Positions 24,203 through 36,257 of a stretch of 64,000 nt of DNA are shown one piece after another (the stretch's first letter is position 1; the number at the start of each line of letters is the position of its first letter). Below the pieces are notes generated by a model. That model was not told the DNA's origin. It was given only the letters and a program-made list of their open reading frames with translations, and did not search any database. The stretch is from Gossypium raimondii (taxonomy: Eukaryota > Streptophyta > Magnoliopsida > Malvales > Malvaceae), in the NCBI RefSeq assembly GCF_025698545.1, contig NC_068576.1:317501-381500 (forward strand). The letters run 5' to 3'. The position numbers and the translations under genes are program-made.

Positions 24203-25595
24203 ATGGCTCGTCTACCTTTTATTGCACAAAGTGTGAGGCGTAAAAGAATTGGTATTGTATTGACAATATGGTTGCAAATCTGTAGAATTGTGAGTTGGTT
24301 CTTACTTACATTGGGTGCCAGCCATAGCCTACATACTTATAGACCAAGGATTAGGTCCTATATTTTAGATTTTTATGCAAAACGGGATTATGTGAAAAGG
24401 CTTATATATGCTAGTGACGAGACCTATATTGAACAAGTTAGGATGAATAGAATTGCCTTTTTGAAACTATGTGAGATGTTACAAACGTTAGGGGGATTGA
24501 AGTCGTCAAGGAACATGCTTGTTGATGAGCAAGTGGCAATGTTTTTACATATCATTTCTCATCACCTTAAAATCGAGTTATCAAGCATCACTTTAATAGG
24601 TCTGGGGAAACTATTAGCAGATCATTTCATAGTGTTTTAAATGTTTTCATACGCTTACAAGATGTGTTATTTAAAAAGGCAGAGCCAATTACAACTAATT
24701 CTTCAGACACAAGGTGGAAATGGTTTAAGGTATTGGACTGAGTTTTATATATAGCTTGTACATAATTTAGTTGATTTAAATTTAAATTTAGTATTCTAAC
24801 TCAAGGTTTTATAACATGTGATATAGAATTGCTTAGGTGCGCTTGATGGAACCCACATCAAGATTAGGGTTCCAACAGTTGATAAACCAAGATATCGAAT
24901 GCGAAAAGGTGACATAGCAACAAATATGCTAGGTGTTTGTACACCTGATATGCAATTTGTTTATGTTCTTCCTAGTTGGGAAGGTTTCGTTGCTGATGGA
25001 CGGGTTCTTCCAGATGCCATTAATAGGAGACATGGACTAAAAGTTCCTCATGGTAAAGTGGAAAGTTAGAGGACTTTGAATTATTCATTAGGATCAAACT
25101 TTTTTGGGGAATTAATCATTTTAAAAAAAAAAATTTATAGGTTGTTATTATCTAGTTGATGCTGGATACACAATTTGTGAGGGATTTCTTGCACCTTTTA
25201 GAGGACAACAATATCATTTGAATGAGTGGCGTTAGGGTTATCAGCCAAGTACTCCAGAATAATTTTTTAATATGAAACATGCACCAGCACGTAATGTTAT
25301 TGAAAGATGCTTTGGGTTATTAAAACTTAGATGGGGAATACTTAGGAGTCCATCATTCTATCTTGTAATGGTGCACAATAGAATCATTATTGCATGTTGT
25401 TTGCTCCATAATTTTATTCGAACCTATATGAGTATTGATCCTATTGATGCGGAGGTGGGAGAAGGATTACCTAGTAATGTGGTAGATGACGATGAACCGA
25501 ATATCGTAAATATTCATCCATCGGATGCATGGGCTACTTGGAGGATGGAACTAGCCAACCAAATGTTCAATGAATGGCAAGCATCTAGAAATTAG
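24203..25595 (+). pseudogene. PIF/Harbinger transposase (DDE nuclease), inactivated
   Basis: Three coding blocks. Block 1 (24203-24728) has the N-terminal region YVKRLIYASDETYIEQVRMN and a -1 frameshift near 24570 after ISHHLK, with the true frame resuming through the RSFHSVLN motif. Block 2 (about 24827-25052) has NCLGALDGTHIKIRVP (first catalytic Asp) and PSWEGFVADGRVLPDAINRR (second Asp region). Block 3 (about 25140-25595) has YYLVDAGY, then two in-frame stops near 25233 and 25260, then PARNVIERCFGLLKLRWGIL containing the catalytic Glu, and ends at a normal stop. The enzyme would excise and insert the element. The catalytic triad positions survive but one frameshift and two stops prevent a full protein. 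Confidence 0.9.
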
Positions 25596-25886
25596 TTTGA
25601 GTTAATTTGTTAGGTTTAGGGACAAAATGAGTTTGAGTTAATTTGTTTATGTTATTTTATGTATCTAGTTTGTGAAACTTTAGTGGTGTTTGAATTATTT
25701 TTTGTATTGTACTAAACTTGTTGAATTATAATTTAATTTCTTTTCATTCATCATGTGTTATAATTTTATAAAGTGTTGAGCTTTTGATTCATGATATTGA
25801 ACTTAATTTTAATTTTATAAAGGGTTCACCTTTTGATTCATGATATTAAACTTAATTTTAATTTGTTTTTTTCTTAAGATAATTAT

Positions 25887-26940
25887 GTCAGGTATTTCAG
25901 AATCAAATGTTTCTTCCCAAGCTTCTCGATGAACCAAAAGGAAATGGGTTCCAGAAAAAGATGCAGCATTGGTTTCCTGTATGGTGGACTTGCACAATGT
26001 TGGAACCTTTAATGCTGATACAGGGTTCAAAGCCGGTTATTTAAACGAGTTGGAAAAAATGTTAGAAAAGGCTTTACCCAATGCAATGTTGAAGGCTAGA
26101 CCTAATATTTAATCGAGGATTAGATTACTAAAAAGGGATTGGTCAATCGTGTACGACATGCTTAATGGCCAAAATTATAGCGGTTTTGGTTGGGATGAGC
26201 ATAGGCAGCTCGTTGTTGCTGAAGATGCGGTTTGGAACTCTTATTTAAATGTAAGAATTATTTCTAGTCTTTATTATCTTATTTTTACCAAGCTTATAAC
26301 TAATATGATTTCCTCATTTTTATAGAGTCATAAAGAAGCCGGTCAATTCAGACATCGTAGTTTCCCTTACTACGACCAACTTACTGCCATCTACGCAAGA
26401 GATCGAGCGACTGGAAAAGATACTCAAATAGCCGCTGATGTTATTGAAGAAATAAATGTTCAGGATATACCTACTACAGATATTAATGAAGAAATAAACG
26501 AATTCTATGACTGCGAAGTTGATGTCTCTTTGGATGACATGGATGTTTCTGCTACGGAACCGCAACCAGATAGAAACCAAGGGGGTTCCACATCTTCAAA
26601 GAAGAAAAAAAAGAATTTTGATGCAAGTAATCATATTTCTTCTTCATTTCATGATGCTGCCACTTTATTGGCGGAAAACATGTGGGCCATTGGCAAACAA
26701 ATCAGTAGGAGTATTGCCTCCGATGTGGTAGTTTAACAAAAGTCAGAAAAATTCCAGATCATCCAAGAAAAAGCTATAAATTTATATCCAACCTTATGTG
26801 AAATAGAAGGTTTAACTGTGGATGAGCGTTATCGAGCATTGAACAAAATTTCAGATCATCCAACGCAAATGCTCATTTTCTTTAGTTTACCTTCTGATGT
26901 GTGGTTGGAATGGGTCAGAAGAATTCTTGCTGACCATTAA
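25887..26940 (+). pseudogene. SANT/Myb-like accessory protein of the Harbinger element, inactivated
   Basis: Superfamily members carry a second gene whose Myb/SANT-like protein binds the termini and helps the transposase into the nucleus. Here MSGISESNVSSQASR is followed by a stop (about 25932). Then come TKRKWVPEKDAALVSCMVDL and FNADTGFKAGYLNELEKMLE (trihelix-like fold), another stop after ARPNI (about 26110), and RIRLLKRDWSIVYDML. An intron (about 26251-26326) leads to SHKEAGQFRHRSFPYYDQLT, an acidic stretch and a Lys-rich run, a third stop near 26735, and the conserved end LTVDERYRALNKISDHPTQM then LPSDVWLEWVRRIL. Three stops, so non-functional. Confidence 0.87.
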
Positions 26941-27549
26941 AAATCATGGTTCTGTTGATGATATTTTCATAACTTTTTCTGTTTGTAATATTTGGGATGG
27001 TATACCATTACAATGTTCTAACTTTTTGATGTTGTAAAACTGTATAACATATGGATTATGACATAGAATTTCATGAATTTCATGTAACCTTTTGTTAATA
27101 TATGAATATTATGTTTATGCAAAATATAATTCTCAAGTTATTTATTACTGCTAATATTTTTTTATTGTAGAATAATTAAATTATTTGTTTCACTAATGAT
27201 ATTTTAGCACATTAAATATGTATTGCGTTTAAAAATAATAAAGTAGATTATATATTATGTTTATAGTATTATATATTATGATTTTAGTAAATTCATATAA
27301 GAATAATTATATTGAATTTTATAAAATTATATATTTTATTAAATTATATTTAATAATAATTATTTTAAATTCGCTAATGGTATTCTAGTCATTTTAGTTT
27401 TTTCCTTATGCTATTACAACATCATTCCGTTCAACCAAACACAAGAATACTATTACAGTTCTATTCCATTACATTCAACCAAACAATTGAATTACTATTA
27501 CGTCTCTATTCCATTACACCTCAATTCCATTACAGCGAACGTGCCCTTA

Positions 27550-28399
27550 GTGTTATAGAAATTAGTTTACAATGTATTTATAATAAATAAATATTTATAT
27601 TTATATTTATATTACATAATATAACATAAACTAAAATTTTATTTTTTATAAAATGATTTAAAATCATATACAATAAAATGTAAATATTGTTAAATTATAT
27701 TCATAATAAATAATAAAATATATTTAAATTATTTTATATTAAATATAATTAAACTTATATGTGTATGATAATAAATTTATATATTTAGTAGATTGTTATA
27801 CAAAAATTATATAATAATATTTTTACTTTCTATAAAACTCAAAAAAAAAAAGAGAGAAGAAAGGTAATAAAGAAACTAACCTCAAATTTTTCTCCAATAA
27901 TAGCTTTGGCTCCAGTGAAAATTGAGAGCAACAATGTGGTGAGAGTGCTCAATTACATTGCACATTCTCAAATCTTCCAAATAAGAAATCTGTCCATTGA
28001 AAAGGAATATTTACCCAATATTTCATCTCAAGGGTAAAATCCAGTCCAATGGGAGCCTTACTCATATCAAATTATCTGCAAGTCCAATATAAATTTGAAA
28101 AGATGTAGATAAAAATATTAAATTTAAGTAAAAATTTAAATTTATTTAAAATATAAATTTAATTTGAACTTCAACATTCAATATTTAAATCTAACCTGAC
28201 TTGTTTTCAAAGTTCATAATATATTATATTATTTTTAAATATTATGTAAATTAGAACATATAATAATCAAATCTATAAAAACATATTATAATAATTTTAA
28301 GACGACTTTATATAAAATTTTAATAAATGGAAAAGTATATAAAATTATTAAATATGTAAAGGCTTATTATATAAAAATTTCTTGTAAAATATAATACAA
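27550..28399. other. AT-rich flank with an unassigned complex stretch
   Basis: Mostly AT-rich. About 27870-28080 has balanced composition and on the minus strand could read STLTTLLLSIFTGAKAIIGE up to a GTTAG donor-like site. I do not recognise it, and it may be a gene fragment or chance. Confidence 0.3.
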
Positions 28400-28754
28400 T
28401 AGTCAATTGAGCCCTCAATAAAAAATAGCACTCAATTAAGCCTTTAATCAAATATAAGCAATCAATTAAACTTTTGAAAAATCAATTTCCGTGTAAATCT
28501 TTAATGTTCATTAACTTTGTCACATAACACGCCAAGATTGTACCACATGGCGAAATTTGATATTTATTAATATATATATATAATTAATTTTATAAATAAA
28601 TAGAATTTTGAATATTTAAAAATTCAAAAAACAAAAATTATTAAAATTAATAAGAAATTTTAAAATTTAAAAAAGCTTTAGAATTTAAGATTATAAAAAG
28701 TGCATCTGATTTTTTATAATTTTTCAAAAATTATAAAAAAATATAAAATTGGCA

Positions 28755-28779
28755 ATATATATATATATATATATATATA
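28755..28779. repeat. (AT)n microsatellite
   Basis: Twelve or so AT dinucleotides in a row, immediately beside the captured gene fragment. Confidence 0.95.
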
Positions 28780-28805
28780 AAACTATATAAAAATTATGAA
28801 AATAT

Positions 28806-29007
28806 AACAAATTACATTTTTTTATAGATCCATCTTTGACATTGATCAATTTGTAGATATTATCAATATAAGCATCAATGTTGCGTGGGAACACGATGCT
28901 ATCACTAGGGAACCTGAACCTCTCCCCTTTGACCTTAGCCCAATTCTGGTTCTTTTTATCGGCAGTTAATTCTTTATGTGACACGTTAGTGACCCATGCA
29001 AACTCTT
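28806..29007 (-). pseudogene. Captured fragment of a PMT/QUASIMODO-type (DUF248) methyltransferase gene
   Basis: The minus strand reads EFAWVTNVSHKELTADKKNQ, NWAKVKGERFRFPSDSIVFP, RNIDAYIDNIYKLINVKDGS, then IKKC, about 66 codons without a stop. In plant Golgi methyltransferases (putative pectin methyltransferase family) this segment reads approximately AWxNNVPHKELTxxKKNQNW, RFRFPGGGTMFP and ADAYIDDIGKLINLKDGSIR, just ahead of the SAM-binding DTGCG motif. Here homology stops at DGSI, before the SAM site, and both sides are AT-rich non-homologous DNA. The GGGT turn is replaced by SDSI. It is therefore a broken piece, carried inside an inverted-repeat element. Confidence 0.8.
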
Positions 29008-29350
29008 TTTTACAATTTTATATAATTTTTACTTTTTTTTGTAATTTCTATAATTTTTTATACTTTTTGTAATTTTGTAAAATTTTGCAATTTTATATTA
29101 TTTTTAATATTTTATATATTTCTTAAAATTCTAAATTTTTATAAAAAATTTTAAAAAAATTATATTATTTTATATTTTTAAATTTGTACAATTTTTAAAA
29201 TTATAATATTTTAAGATTTTCAAAATTGTATTTTTTTGTATTTTTAGAAAAAAAATTTATAATGTTTTACACTATTTTAAGTAAAATTGTCATATTTCGC
29301 CACATGACACAACCTTGACATGCTAGGTGGTCAAGTTAATAGATATGAGG

Positions 29351-31243
29351 TGTAACCTCCTCAACCCGGCCTAGACGTTAGACCCGAATTTGGGAGATTA
29401 CATTGGCCATCGAAATAACCTGGTAAACTATCGGAGTTTATAAACCGTCATTTTAAAACATTCATTTTTATTTTAGGAGAAGACTTAGCCTATTTTCAGA
29501 AAACTCGCGAGTTAACAAAATCGATTAGTAAAATATTTTCTTGATAATGGGGACTACCTTTGAAAACTTAGTTAATTTCTAATTTATTTATTACTTAGAA
29601 TTTATTTATAATCTAGCAATGAAAAGTGATATTCAACTTAGTCTTAATTAAGAAAATTCAGAATTATTTTATGCATATTTAATCCTAAATCTATGTTTCA
29701 ATATCCTAATTTCAAATTAATTACCATTTATGCTAATTAAACCCAAAATAAAAGTCACATGCCACAATTCAAATAAAGTGATACAGTTCCAGAATAGCAT
29801 AAATTTCAAATAGTAAATCTAAAACACTTCCTAATAAAAATTAATTCGAGTCGAGCCCTCCATATGTCAATGCCGCATCCTAACTTGGTGAGTTATCTAT
29901 AGAGATGGAAATAAAAACGAGAAGTGAGCTTCAAAAGCTTAGTGTGAGTTCAATCATAAGAATACCAGTGCAAACAGTAGACAAATCGTATAGACTATTA
30001 ACTCATACAATGAACACAATTGAATAACAATTCAGAATATCGGTATTTCAAATCAACTCATCACCATAATATTTCAATGTTCACAACTATGAAAATGCTT
30101 ATGAATGCAATGCATTTTTAGTTTATCAGAAAAGGTTCCCACCCCATCACTACTCACCACAATAGGAGTTCCCCAGATTTCCTTTACCTTTACACCACGT
30201 TGTGAATGAAACACTGATCATTGCTGAAGAATTGTTAATGATAAAAATATATTGGTGGATGAATCATCCGTCTGTGCAGATAAAAATTGTTAATACATTG
30301 TGGATGAACCATTGGTCGAGCGGATAAATTGCTGACTAAAATATTAGTGGATGAACCATCCATTTGTGCAGATAATAGTTGTTAGTATGTTGTGAATGAA
30401 CCACTGGTTGAGCAAATGACTGCCGACTAAAATACGTTATAGATAAACCACTGGTCAAGCAGATAAACTGCTAACTACTTCCTCCATTTGAATCGTTCCA
30501 CCCCATACAATGCAACATGACATGTTATAACAAATTAATACAGTAGCAATAACATGTTTATAACAAATATATATATACAGTAGCAATTATCATGCTTATA
30601 ACAGATCATGACAGTAGCAAGAAACTTGCTTAACATGAATTTGGTTTAACAGTAATAGTAGGCATGTATGTCATGCATTTGGTATCACAGTGGTATGGAA
30701 AACATTATTAGTTCATCATAATTACAGTGATAGTAAACATGTAATATTTTTATCTCATGCATATACAATAATAATTCAATCAATCAGATCATGTGTTCCA
30801 ACATTATTCATATTATCAGGGACTCAACTAAATGAAAAAAAACACGAAAAATAGTTCGAGGATTATTCAATGACTAAACTAAACAATACATGAATTTTTG
30901 GGTAAAATTGTAAAACAGAGGTCACACAACCCTGTAAGGGGGTTGAAGCCGTGTGGATGGGCTACACGGTTGTGTGGCCAGGCTGTGTAACAGATTGTGG
31001 ACGTGTAGCAAATGCAAAAATTAACCTACACGGGAGGCACGACCGTGTGGCAGGCCATGTAGAAGGGTCTTGGTCATGTGGTTCACGAACTAGCCTAGGG
31101 TTTTTAGGGTACATGGCTGTGTGAGAGGTCGTGTGGTCCACACGCCCATGTGGGAGACCCTGTGATCTTAATTCCTAGACATGGTTTGCCCTGATTTACT
31201 TGTAAAAGAACACACACCTTTCACCGGGAGTCGAATTGTTGTT
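29351..31243 (-). repeat. Gypsy LTR, minus sense
   Basis: On the minus strand it ends GAGGAGGTTACA at 29351, matching the plus-sense LTR end GAGGTTGCA at 32180. It contains about 1.28 kb (29890-31170) absent from the plus-sense copy. That extra part includes a minisatellite and iterated CACGGTCGTGTGG-type words. Confidence 0.75.
30190..30485. repeat. Minisatellite in gypsy LTR
   Basis: A unit of roughly 55-60 bp, GTTGTGGATGAACCACTGGT then C(A/G)AGCAGATAAACTGCTAACT, is repeated about five times with divergence. Related arrays occur at 33555-33780 and 36560-36850. Confidence 0.75.
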
Positions 31244-31653
31244 CACCGTTTAAAATCTGAAAACTATTTTTCTCCCTCAAATCAAACCGTTCACAGTTCT
31301 AATGTTTTTCTATTGGCTTGTAATTAATGTCAATAACACCCCTAGCTTTGCCAAAAAAGTTGGTAAGTACATCTCGATCCCGATGAATAAATCTTGAATT
31401 TTTATAGCATTTTTATTTGACAATAATCTTTCAACCCAACTAAATAATCTTTTTCGATTCTTGACAAATCTCTCGATAATCTTAATTAACCTTAAAATAA
31501 ACCATTAATTCATGTGTAAATGTCGTTTCAGTGATCGAATTTAAGAGAATCAAATTAGAATCAGGCGTGAGGAACTACGATCAGACTCCCGGTGAAAGGT
31601 GTGTGTTCTTTTACAAGTAAATTGGGGCAAACCGTGTTTAGGAATTAGGACGC
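31166..31653. repeat. Inverted repeat at the head-to-head LTR junction
   Basis: Arms of about 67-70 bp (31166-31232 and 31583-31653) share TTTACTTGTAAAAGAACACA then CACCTTTCACCGGGAGTC in opposite orientation, perfect over nearly 40 bp. They flank about 350 bp. Confidence 0.85.
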
Positions 31654-32180
31654 GGACTCGACATACGGAGGGCTTGACTTGGATTGATTTTTATTAAGAA
31701 GTATTTTAGATTTACTATTTAAAATTTCTGCTATTCTGGAATTGTATCGCTTTATTTGAATTGTGGCATGAGACTTCTATTTTCAGTTTATTTACCATGC
31801 ATGGTAATGAATTTGAAGTTAGGATATTGAAACATGGATTTAAGATTAAATATGCATAAAATTATTCTGATTTTTCTTAATTAAAACTAAGTTGAATATC
31901 ATTTTTTCTGCTGCTAGATTATAAATAAATTTTGAGTAATAAATAAATTGAAAATTAACTAAGTTTTCAAAGCCAGTCATCATTACAAGGAAAATGTTTT
32001 ACTTAATCAGTTTTGTTAACTCGCGAGTTTTTTAAAAATAGGACAAGTCTTCTCATAAAATAAATACGAACGTTCTAAAATGAAAATTTATAAACTTCGA
32101 TAGCTTACCAGGCCATTTCGGTGGCCAATGTAATCTCCCGAATTCAGGTCTAATGTCTAGGCCGGGTTGGGGAGGTTGCA
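31244..32180 (+). repeat. Gypsy 5' LTR, plus sense
   Basis: Ends GGGGAGGTTGCA at 32180, followed five bases later by TGGTATCAGAG (32186-32196), a primer-binding site matching initiator tRNA-Met. Its 3' half parallels the minus-sense LTR at 29351-29890, and its first 340 bp match, inverted, 37560-37880. Confidence 0.78.
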
Positions 32181-32493
32181 TTAGGTGGTATCAGAGTTAC
32201 ATGTTTTTTTTAAAATCAGACTATGAAATTTGATTGAATCTACATGCATGCATCAAAAAGGGGTATTTTGGGAAAAATCATGCTACAAGTTTTGAAAAAA
32301 AATTAATTAATTTTCTACAGGAAATTGAATACAAGACTCTGATGCCAGTCCTACTTTAGTCACTAACACACTTGAAACTGTAAATAAACTATGATTGTTA
32401 GATTGTAAATACCCAGGAAATAGCTAATGCTTGAACGCCTTCTATTCGAAACTTGTAGATACCTTTTAGATATTAGATTCTCGTGAGATCATT

Positions 32494-33295
32494 ATGAACA
32501 TTCAAGGTAGACGTGGTAAGGGCAGGTCGCATAGGATTGCACTGGAAGAGTCACCCACTATTCAAGGAGAAAACTCAATTCTTGAGGGGTATGTAGAAAA
32601 TTCTACTACCAACGGAAGGCGGAGGTTACGAGAATGGACACGATGTAGTGTCGCAAGCAGTGCTAAGAGTTTTGCAAAAGGTTGTTAGAACCCAAACTGG
32701 ATTGGGGAGTCGTGGATCTATTACGGAGAGGTTCCGATTGAATATGGTGGAAATATTTAAAGATGTTTTTGGAACGACGCCTACTGTGGTCGAGTGCTGG
32801 ATGGAGTCGTAGATCTATTATGGAGAGGCTCTGATTGAATGGGGAAGAAATATTTAAAGGTATTGTTGGAACGACTCCTACTGTGGCCAAGTACTGGATG
32901 GAGTCGACGGAGAGGATTCTAGAGGATTTGGATTGTACTCCAGAATAAAAACTAAACAAAACTGTGTCCTTGCTTAGGGAAGAAACCTACCGTTGGTGGC
33001 AGTCTATTGTAAGGGGTACGCAGACCAAACGTATAACCTGGGAATATTTCCAAGAAGCTTTTCAAAAGAAGTATGTGGGCATTAGGTTTGTAGAAACCCC
33101 TAGACTCAAGTTTATCGAGTTAAAATAAGGAGAAAAGACTGGCAGAATACGAGGTTGAACTTTTTAGGCTCAGCCGTTATGCCCAATGAATGGTCGCCAC
33201 AGAGCAGGATAAGTGCGTGAGGTTTGAAAATGGGTTGCGTTACGATCTCAAAATATAGCTTGCTCCACACCAGGAACGAGTGTTCGAAAATGATG
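32494..33295 (+). pseudogene. Ty3/gypsy gag (relic)
   Basis: The plus strand after the primer site reads MNIQGRRGKGRSHRIALEES at 32494. Further on come EYWMESTERILEDLDCTPE, then KLNKTVSLLREETYRWWQSI, TKRITWEYFQEAFQKKYVGI and FIELK, then AEYEVELFRLSRYAQ and CVRFENGLRYDLK. This is the retrotransposon gag domain (capsid) of plant gypsy elements. Several stops are present. A segment near 32700-32830 is duplicated in tandem (GGAGTCGTGGATCTATTA and GGAGTCGTAGATCTATTA). It is cut off at about 33295, where an LTR module begins. Confidence 0.85.
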
Positions 33296-33298
33296 GTT

Positions 33299-33916
33299 TA
33301 TCTGTAGAGATGGAAGTAAAAGGGGAGTGAACTATGAAGCTTAGTGTGAGTTCCATCATAAGAAAATCAATGCAAACAGTTGGAAAAAAAAAACTAAATA
33401 GCATAGCATAGAATTAGCACCATCAATTATCAATTTATAGTTTATGTATGCACATGTTTGTGTATGGCAATGTAATTTCAATATATCAAAATAAAGATCC
33501 TACCCAACTCCGCTACACACCATAATGGGAGTTCCCTTGAACTTCAATAACCATATACACTAGGTTGTGGTTTAACAACTAATGGTTTGCAGATAAACTG
33601 CCAATGGTTGTGGACACACAACAAAATTTGTAGATGAAAGCTGTCACTGGGTTATGGATACATAGCAAAATAATGCAGATAAAATCTGCCACTAGTTGTG
33701 GATGCACAACATGTTTGCAAGTAATAGCTGTCAATGAGTTGAGGATGCACAAAATATTTGCAGTTAAACTATCGATCTTCCTCCGTACATATCGTCTCAC
33801 CCCTATGCAATACAATATGACATGCTTATAACATATCAATAAGATAGCAATTAGCATGCTTATAACAAATCAATATAGTAGCAATTAATATGCTTATAAC
33901 ATATAAATAAAGTAGC
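33299..33916. repeat. Truncated gypsy LTR module (second copy)
   Basis: Begins TTATCTGTAGAGATGGAA like the modules at 29898 and 36242, and contains the same class of minisatellite (GTTGTGGATGCACAAC, CAGATAAACTGCCA). Ends where a different LTR begins. Confidence 0.7.
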
Positions 33917-36257
33917 TATAGACACCCATTTTTGTCTGAGCCCAATTGGAGGCCTTTGTTTTTCTTTTCTTTTTCTTTCCTTTTTGGACCTACCAAGGGC
34001 CCAAATTATTATTATCATTACTACTATTATTATTAAATGTTATTATTATCTTTTTCTTTACAAATAAGCAAGATTGAAAAGTAGTATGAAAAGTAGTATA
34101 TATACATGAAATGAAATGAAAGGGAAAAAAAAGAAAAGAAAAGAGGCTTTTCACATTTTGATCCTTAAAAAAAAGGTAAAAAAAAAAAAACAATAACAAC
34201 AACAAACATTCTGTAACAAGCCAAATTCATCCAACCCAAACCCCAAAAAAAAACCAAAAACAAGTCAATTAAGAGTCCATCTGCTAACCTAGCCCAAAGC
34301 CCAATTATCGAAGCCTAAAGCCCAAAACCCTAAAAAATTTTAGAAATCCTAGCTCCCCCTAAAGTCTCCAACCATCGCTCCCATCGCCTCGCCACGTCAG
34401 CAAGCGTGCCATTTGAGGCCTAACACCTCCTCGTCCTTGCCACCACTACCTCCAAAAAACAGAGAAAAAGAAGTAGAGAAAAGAAAGAAAAAAATATAAT
34501 ATTATTTTGTAATATATTTCAGCTATAAAAGTCGAAAATAGTTTGTAACAAAAAAATGGATTTTTTATAGAGAATACAAAAAAAAAAACTAAGTTAAAAA
34601 AGGTGGTCCTTTTATTTAATCTCTTATTTTTATTTTTCATAGAAAGCATAAAAAACAAGGTTTAAAAAAAACTTACCTCATCGCTTCATCTTCCACCACC
34701 ATCGGTGGTGGCTCTCTGCCGATTCGAAGGGTCTCGACGGAGAAGGGGAAATCAAAATAAAATAAAAGCAAAAAAAATAACAAAGGTAGTTCATTTTTTC
34801 AGTTTCGTCTAAAATATCAAAAATATTAAAATATATAACAAAAGATTCAAGTTTTTTTTTGTTTACTTGTTAGTCGCCGTCGTGGGAGGTCCCCTTTCGA
34901 TTTGAAAGGTCTTCGAACCCTTAGGGTTCGTCGAGGGCCTCATTGGGGACGAGGAAATCGAAAGGTTCCTCGCCTTCTAGTCGGACTTCGACTGGGTTTT
35001 TAGGGATTTGAATCTTAGATCTAAAATCTACGCAAAAAAGGCTCGAAAGGAGAGGTTTTGGTGATATCCGACCACTGGAGGCAGCAATCTTCGTCGCCGA
35101 GGATCGGTGGCCACGGCGGAGACCCATCGTCCCATGGCCGGTCAGAAAGGGGGTTGAGGGAACAAAGAGAGTTTTTTTTTAAAAGGTTACAAAGGATTTT
35201 TTTTAAGTTTTTTTTAACTTTTATAAGCCCCTTAAAACAGCGTCGTTTTGGGCTTCGCTTCATAAGCCCAAAATGGCATCGTTTCGAACCTGATCTGAAT
35301 ATTCAACCCGACCCCTCCTAGGATCCACGTGTTTTTGAATGGAGGGGCTAATTGCCATTTTGGTCCTTCTGCCTTTTTGCCCCCTTTTTAATCTCGTCTT
35401 ATTTCCTTTATATTTGTTTTAATTTTACCCCTTTCATTTTATTTTCTTACATTTTAGTCCCTTGACCTACTATTGACCCACTAAGGGTGATACGTGTTCT
35501 GGGGTTGGGGAAAATAGCACACTGGGTACCTATATTTTTCCATTTGGTTTTAATTTAATCATTTATTTGTTTATTGGTTTTTTATTTTATTGTAATTCGG
35601 ACTTTAAAATTTTTTAGGGTTTCAATTTAGTCCTTATTTTAGATTCGATCCCTTTACTTTATATTATTTAAATTCTAGCATGTTTAAATTTTTATTTATT
35701 ATTTTGCCCTTTAAATTAAAAATTTACAGCTTTTACCCTTAAAATTCTCGATTATTTCCTTTGTCTTTTATTTACTTTTTTTTTTTAATTTGCACTTTAA
35801 ATTTCATCTAAACTTCAAAGCATACTTATTTCTTTTTAATTCCTTGTATTTTTATCTTTGTTATTTATATTTTGCCCTTCAAATTGTATAATTTGTTATT
35901 TGGTCCTTAATTATTATTATAAGCTCTAATTAACATTTTTATAACATTATTATTAGTTATGATATATTGCATTATTTATGTTCTTATGACATCATATAAA
36001 ATATTTAAACATACTCGTGTATCTCATATAATGTATTATGTTCGAATAAGTCCATAGTATGTCATATTAGAAGCTTCATTTTCATACATTGTATATTTAG
36101 CAATTTGAACCAAGGTGGTGTTCTTTAATTAAGGGATTCGATAAATTGCGCCTCTAACTTACAGAGTACGATTTCTCTTTGAACAAAAATAATTGAACGC
36201 CCCTCCTTTTTAAAAAAAATTAAAAATAAATAAGATTTGGGCAATAATTAAACGATG
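33917..36257 (+). repeat. LTR of a second, unrelated gypsy-like family (solo or truncated)
   Basis: Begins TATAGACACCCATTTTTGTC, one base from the TGTAGACACCC start I know from plant LTRs, and runs about 2.3 kb to GATGAGCA. It holds T-rich stretches, a GC-rich central part with the palindrome CCACCACCATCGGTGGTGG (about 34694) and ORF-free sequence. No second copy or primer site is in the window. The end point is uncertain. Confidence 0.5.

Larger units (their letters stand above)
20576..27546 (+). mobile_element. PIF/Harbinger DNA transposon, full length, inactive
   Basis: About 6.97 kb flanked by a TTA target duplication (20573-20575 and 27547-27549), the signature of the superfamily. The termini are imperfect inverted repeats: CGACATGTTTGGTTGGGG on the left against GGGCACGTTCGCTGTAAT (reverse complement of the right). 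The subterminal word GTTTGGTTGA next to GTAAT recurs at both ends. It encodes the two genes expected for the superfamily on the plus strand: a DDE transposase (24203-25595) and a SANT/Myb-like accessory protein (25887-26940). Both have disabling mutations. The long region 20600-24200 has no host gene and is probably leader, intron and accumulated insertions. Confidence 0.9.

Noticed and set aside
27870..28080. Possible host exon (minus STLTTLLLSIFTGAKAIIGE)
   Set aside because: Donor-like GT at the edge but no recognised family and stops in the continuing frame; evidence too weak to call.
34921..35321. Overlapping open frames on both strands in the 2.3-kb LTR
   Set aside because: They coincide with the GC-rich central part of an LTR, have no domain and start without conserved context.
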